Part shown: positions 6,102 to 9,036 of the stretch, in pieces
Position numbering within the stretch: the stretch's first letter is position 1
Layout: each line of letters starts with the position of its first letter
DNA from: Candidatus Accumulibacter sp. UBA704
GTDB taxonomy: Bacteria; Pseudomonadota; Gammaproteobacteria; Burkholderiales; Rhodocyclaceae
Assembly: GCA_002304785.1 (NCBI GenBank)
Contig: DBMG01000140.1
Location: forward strand, 1 to 9,036
Direction: 5' to 3'
DNA: 9,036 bases
Notes under the pieces: model-generated
Seen by the model: the letters and a program-made list of their open reading frames with translations, nothing else
Databases searched by the model: none
Told to the model about the DNA's origin: nothing
Position numbers and translations under genes: made by a program

Positions 6102-6175
6102 CACTCGCCCACCAGACTATGCCTACCGACCCCGACCCTCATCAACCGCCGCCCGAGTGACCGCCCGACCCAACG
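6101..6175 (+). promoter_or_regulatory. C-rich, G-poor stretch, possible Rho loading site
   Basis: By hand count, bases 6101-6170 hold 36 C and 12 G, an abrupt C-over-G excess compared with the surrounding GC-balanced DNA. Such stretches act as rut sites, and Rho-dependent termination in the leader is known for enterobacterial mgtA. The stretch overlaps the second upstream ORF, so ribosomes on that ORF would decide its exposure. Part of the bias comes simply from the Pro codons, so the assignment is tentative. Confidence 0.4.
6119..6160 (+). CDS. Asp/Pro-rich leader peptide upstream of mgtA (13 residues), MgtL-like in style
   Basis: The ORF encodes MPTDPDPHQPPPE and then TGA, 47 bases before mgtA. 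Six of thirteen residues are proline and three are acidic, with a DPDP alternation and a PPP run next to the stop. In Salmonella and E. coli, leader peptides with the same acidic/proline character (MgtL and MgtP) sense Mg2+: low Mg2+ or poor proline decoding slows or destabilises the ribosome, and the leader then permits mgtA or mgtC expression. The composition and position here match that logic, although the sequence is not clearly homologous. There is no visible Shine-Dalgarno; translation could come by re-initiation from upstream ORF 1, which ends 17 bases earlier. The PPP codons would also make it dependent on EF-P. Confidence 0.55.
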   Translation: MPTDPDPHQPPPE

Positions 6176-6193
6176 GGTGAGACGCGCCGGGCG
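6162..6193 (+). promoter_or_regulatory. Hairpin between the leader peptide and the mgtA ribosome site
   Basis: CGCCCG (6162-6167) pairs perfectly with CGGGCG (6188-6193), enclosing a small ACCC-AAC-GGGT hairpin (6168-6178). It begins two bases after the leader-peptide stop and ends four bases before the mgtA GGAG. A ribosome held on the final PPPE codons would cover its 5' arm and open it, so it could couple stalling to mgtA translation or transcription. Confidence 0.45.
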
Positions 6194-6207
6194 CAACGGA
6201 GAAGAAA

Positions 6208-8973
6208 ATGAAACTCACCCTGTTGAAGCAGTTTTTCGCGGGCTTCCTGCATGCCCGCCATTTTGCCCACCATTTCCGCCGGCTGGCGCTGCTGGACACG
6301 CTCTCGCGTACCGGGATCAGCCGGGAGATGCCGCCGGTGCTGGCCAACGCGCTCGTCGAAGCCGCACGGATGGACGCCGACGCCCTGCTCCGTAAGGTCG
6401 ACAGCCACATCGACGGACTTAGCGAGGCGCAAGCTGAGACGATCCGCGAGAGGGTCGGCCCCAACGAAGTCGAGCACGAGAAGCCGCTGCCCGGGTGGCT
6501 GCACCTGTGGCACTGCTTCCGCAACCCCTTCAACCTGCTGCTGACGCTGCTGGCCATCATTTCGTACCTCACCGAGGACATGAAGGCGGCGCTGGTGATC
6601 GGCTCAATGGTCGTGCTGTCGACCGCCCTGCGCTTCTGGCAGGAAGCCAAGTCGAACAAGGCGGCCGAAGCGCTGAAGGCGATGGTGAGCAACACCGCCA
6701 CGGTAATCCGCCGCGACATCTCCGAAGACGCGGAGCCCATCGCCGAGCAGTACTTCGGCGTGCATCTGCACGTCAAGGCCGCGCAGCGCGTTGAACTGCC
6801 GATCAACATGCTGGTGCCTGGCGACGTGATCGTCCTCTCGGCTGGCGACATGATCCCGGCGGACTGCCGCGTGCTGGTGGCAAAAGACCTGTTCGTCGCC
6901 CAGGCGGCCATGACGGGTGAATCGCTGCCGGTGGAGAAGTTCGCCCTGCAGCGCAACGGCGGCACAGCCAATCCGCTCGAACTTGAAAACGTCGTGTTCA
7001 TGGGCACCAACGTCGTCTCGGGATCGGCCACGGCGGTCGTCATCAATACCGGCAACCGCACCTACTTCGGCGCGCTGGCGCAGCGCGTCACGACGACGGA
7101 CCGCGCGCCGACGCAGTTCCAGGCCGGCGTAAACAAGGTGGCCTGGCTGCTGATCCGCTTCATGTTCGTGATGGCGCCGCTGGTGCTGTTCATCAACGGC
7201 GTGACCAAGCACGACTGGATGGAGGCGCTACTCTTCGCGCTGTCGATCGCCGTGGGCCTTACGCCGGAAATGCTGCCGATGATTGTCACCTCGACGCTGG
7301 CCAAGGGCGCCGTGTTCCTCTCGCGCAAGAAGGTCATCGTCAAGCGCCTCGACGCGATCCAGAACTTCGGCGCGATGGACGTGCTGTGCACGGACAAGAC
7401 CGGCACGCTGACGCAGGACAAGATATTCCTCGCGCGCCACGTCGACGTCTGGGGCGAGGATTCCGACGACGTGCTGGAGATGGCCTACCTCAACAGCTAC
7501 TACCAGACGGGCCTGAAGAATCTGCTCGACGTCGCGGTGCTGGAGCACGTGGACGTGCAACGCGAACTCGACCCGGTGCGTAACTACCGCAAGGTCGATG
7601 AAATCCCGTTCGACTTCACGCGCCGCCGCATGTCGGTGGTCGTCAGCGAGCGCGAGGACCACCACGAGCTGATCTGCAAGGGTGCCGTCGAGGAAATCCT
7701 TTCCATCTGCACGCGTGTGCGCCACGGCGATGCCGTCGAGCCGCTGAGCGAGGATCTGCTGCAACGCATCCGCGCGGTAACGGCCGATCTCAACGAGGAA
7801 GGCCTGCGCGTCGTCGCCGTGGCGGCCAAGGAAATCCCGCCGCGCAAGGAGACCTACAGCATCGCCGACGAGGCCGAGCTGACGCTGATCGGTTACGTCG
7901 CCTTCCTCGATCCGCCCAAGGAATCGACCGCGCCGGCGTTGGAAGCGCTGACCGCGAACGGCGTCGCGGTAAAGGTGCTGACCGGCGACAACGACCTCGT
8001 CACGGCCAAGATCTGCCGCGAGGTCGGGCTCGAACAGCAGGGCATGCTGCTGGGCAACGACGTCGAACGAATGAGCGACGCGGAACTCGCCGCCGTCGTG
8101 GAAACGCACAACGTCTTCGCCAAGCTGACCCCCGCGCACAAGGAGCGCATCGTGCGCATGCTCAAGGCCAACGGGCACGTCGTCGGCTTCATGGGCGACG
8201 GCATCAACGACGCCCCGGCGCTGCGCACGGCGGACATCGGCATATCGGTGGATACGGCGGTGGACATCGCCAAGGAAGCCGCCGACATCATCCTCCTCGA
8301 AAAGAGCCTGATGGTGCTCGAGGAAGGCGTGATCGAGGGCCGCAAGACCTTCGCCAACATGCTCAAGTACATCAAGATGACGTCCAGCTCGAACTTCGGC
8401 AACGTCTTCTCGGTGCTCGTCGCCAGCGCCTTCATCCCCTTCCTGCCGATGCTGCCGATGCACCTGCTGGTGCAGAATCTGCTCTACGACATCTCGCAGA
8501 TCGCCATCCCGTTCGACAACGTCGACGAGGAACTGCTGACGCAGCCGCAGCGCTGGAACCCCGGCGACATCGGGCGTTTCATGCTGTTTTTCGGCCCGGT
8601 CAGCTCGGTGTTCGACATCACCACGTATCTCGTCATGTGGTTCGTCTTCGGCGCCGACAAACCGGAGATGCAGACCCTGTTCCAGTCGGGCTGGTTCATC
8701 GAGGGGCTGATGACGCAAACGCTGATCGTGCACATGATCCGTACGCGCAAGATCCCCTTCCTGCAAAGCCGCCCCGCAGCGCCGCTGATGGTGGCAACGA
8801 CGCTGATCATGGCCATCGGGATATTCATCCCGATGGGGCCGGTGGCCCACTACTTCAAGCTACAGACCCTGCCGCTCAGCTACTTCCCGATACTCGCGCT
8901 GATTCTCGCCGGCTACATGTTCCTGGCGCAGGCGATGAAAGGCTTCTACGACCGGCGTTTCGGGTGGCAGTGA
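6208..8973 (+). CDS. mgtA: Mg2+-importing P-type ATPase MgtA (P3B type)
   Basis: MgtA uses ATP to bring Mg2+ into the cytoplasm across the inner membrane when Mg2+ is scarce. The 921-residue length fits the family (about 900). All P-type hallmarks are present: TGES at 236-239 in the actuator domain, the phosphorylated D396 in DKTGTLT (396-402), KGAVEEI (491-497) in the nucleotide-binding domain, LTGDN (591-595) and GDGINDAP (663-670). Membrane helices are visible near 98-122, 125-145, 311-333, 338-362 (with VGLTPEMLP, the ion-path helix M4), 728-750, 752-772, 790-814, 828-845, 858-880 and 888-910. SNFGN in M5 and NLLYDISQIAIPFDNVDEE in M6 are typical of MgtA/MgtB rather than Ca2+ or heavy-metal pumps. 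The N-terminal tail is basic and His-rich. The start is supported by GGAG six bases upstream. No mgtC or phoPQ gene is adjacent. Control probably acts through the long leader in front of it. Confidence 0.97.
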   Translation: MKLTLLKQFFAGFLHARHFAHHFRRLALLDTLSRTGISREMPPVLANALVEAARMDADALLRKVDSHIDGLSEAQAETIRERVGPNEVEHEKPLPGWLHLWHCFRNPFNLLLTLLAIISYLTEDMKAALVIGSMVVLSTALRFWQEAKSNKAAEALKAMVSNTATVIRRDISEDAEPIAEQYFGVHLHVKAAQRVELPINMLVPGDVIVLSAGDMIPADCRVLVAKDLFVAQAAMTGESLPVEKFALQRNGGTANPLELENVVFMGTNVVSGSATAVVINTGNRTYFGALAQRVTTTDRAPTQFQAGVNKVAWLLIRFMFVMAPLVLFINGVTKHDWMEALLFALSIAVGLTPEMLPMIVTSTLAKGAVFLSRKKVIVKRLDAIQNFGAMDVLCTDKTGTLTQDKIFLARHVDVWGEDSDDVLEMAYLNSYYQTGLKNLLDVAVLEHVDVQRELDPVRNYRKVDEIPFDFTRRRMSVVVSEREDHHELICKGAVEEILSICTRVRHGDAVEPLSEDLLQRIRAVTADLNEEGLRVVAVAAKEIPPRKETYSIADEAELTLIGYVAFLDPPKESTAPALEALTANGVAVKVLTGDNDLVTAKICREVGLEQQGMLLGNDVERMSDAELAAVVETHNVFAKLTPAHKERIVRMLKANGHVVGFMGDGINDAPALRTADIGISVDTAVDIAKEAADIILLEKSLMVLEEGVIEGRKTFANMLKYIKMTSSSNFGNVFSVLVASAFIPFLPMLPMHLLVQNLLYDISQIAIPFDNVDEELLTQPQRWNPGDIGRFMLFFGPVSSVFDITTYLVMWFVFGADKPEMQTLFQSGWFIEGLMTQTLIVHMIRTRKIPFLQSRPAAPLMVATTLIMAIGIFIPMGPVAHYFKLQTLPLSYFPILALILAGYMFLAQAMKGFYDRRFGWQ

Positions 8974-8995
8974 TGGCAGCCGCCGACTGCGGACA

Positions 8996-9010
8996 GGGGG
9001 CTTTGCCCCC
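8996..9010 (+). terminator. GC hairpin downstream of mgtA, possible terminator
   Basis: GGGGGC-TTT-GCCCCC forms a very stable hairpin 22 bp after the mgtA stop. No T tract follows, so intrinsic termination would be inefficient; it may instead protect the mRNA 3' end or be a common GC-rich genomic hairpin. Confidence 0.35.
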
Positions 9011-9036
9011 GGCTCACCGCCCGCTGTACCGCATCG

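Larger units (their letters stand above)
5669..6207 (+). ncRNA. Long structured 5' leader of mgtA, candidate cis-regulatory RNA
   Basis: The stretch between the predicted start and mgtA is about 540 nt and packed with stable inverted repeats: 5700-5713 (CACTT/GAGTG), 5724-5742, 5777-5806, 5816-5831 and 5853-5891, all before the first upstream ORF at 6018. Then come two short ORFs (6018-6101 and 6119-6160), a C-rich stretch and a hairpin just before the mgtA ribosome site. Known leaders of Mg2+ transporters respond to Mg2+ through M-box riboswitches or Pro-rich leader peptides. I do not see the conserved M-box or yybP-ykoY core, so the upstream hairpins, if functional, would be a different RNA. 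The structures are read directly; the regulatory role is inferred from position and from the leader peptides. Confidence 0.6.

Noticed and set aside
7228..8850. 540-codon open frame antisense to mgtA
   Set aside because: It lies entirely opposite an unmistakable P-type ATPase and has a low-complexity Arg/Asp/His/Val composition typical of shadow frames in GC-rich DNA.

Overview
The window is GC-rich DNA that looks like a betaproteobacterial chromosome; Rhodocyclales or Burkholderiales would fit. The clues are the FimV/TspA-type inner-membrane protein, the AzoR and pirin types, a CrgA-like LysR regulator, and dense coding with short gaps. The lineage is an inference from protein style, since the window holds no rRNA or other phylogenetic marker. 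I see no tRNA, transposon, phage, integron or CRISPR signal.

Left part (1-3339): three genes lie head to tail on the minus strand: an FMN-dependent azoreductase (azoR), a pirin-family cupin 21 bp after it, and a class II fumarase (fumC, cut by the window edge) 58 bp further on. A LysR-type regulator is transcribed divergently from azoR. A perfect 8+8 bp palindrome covers the regulator's start codon and sits about 65 bp upstream of the start site predicted for azoR, the classic place for a LysR recognition site. Together they suggest a quinone, azo or electrophile stress module under LysR control, with fumC possibly carried along.

Middle (3340-5439): after a short convergent gap comes a minus-strand FimV-like protein. 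It has a signal peptide, FimV N-terminal domain, LysM-like segment, coiled coil, one membrane helix and a TPR-like cytoplasmic part. Its C-terminus differs from the usual FimV tail.

Right part (5440-9036): a 768-bp gap leads into mgtA, a P3B-type Mg2+-importing ATPase of 921 residues. The gap is the most interesting stretch. It holds a perfect TATAAT box, then about 540 nt of probable 5' leader. The leader has several strong hairpins, a 27-codon upstream ORF with a good Shine-Dalgarno and an internal hairpin plus T6 tract, and a 13-codon ORF, MPTDPDPHQPPPE, rich in alternating Asp/Pro. After that come a C-rich, G-poor stretch and a last hairpin just before the mgtA ribosome site. This layout parallels the enterobacterial mgtA/mgtC leaders, where Pro/acidic leader peptides sense low Mg2+, but the sequence is different and I do not recognise the RNA as a described family. 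It is the best candidate here for an undescribed regulatory system.
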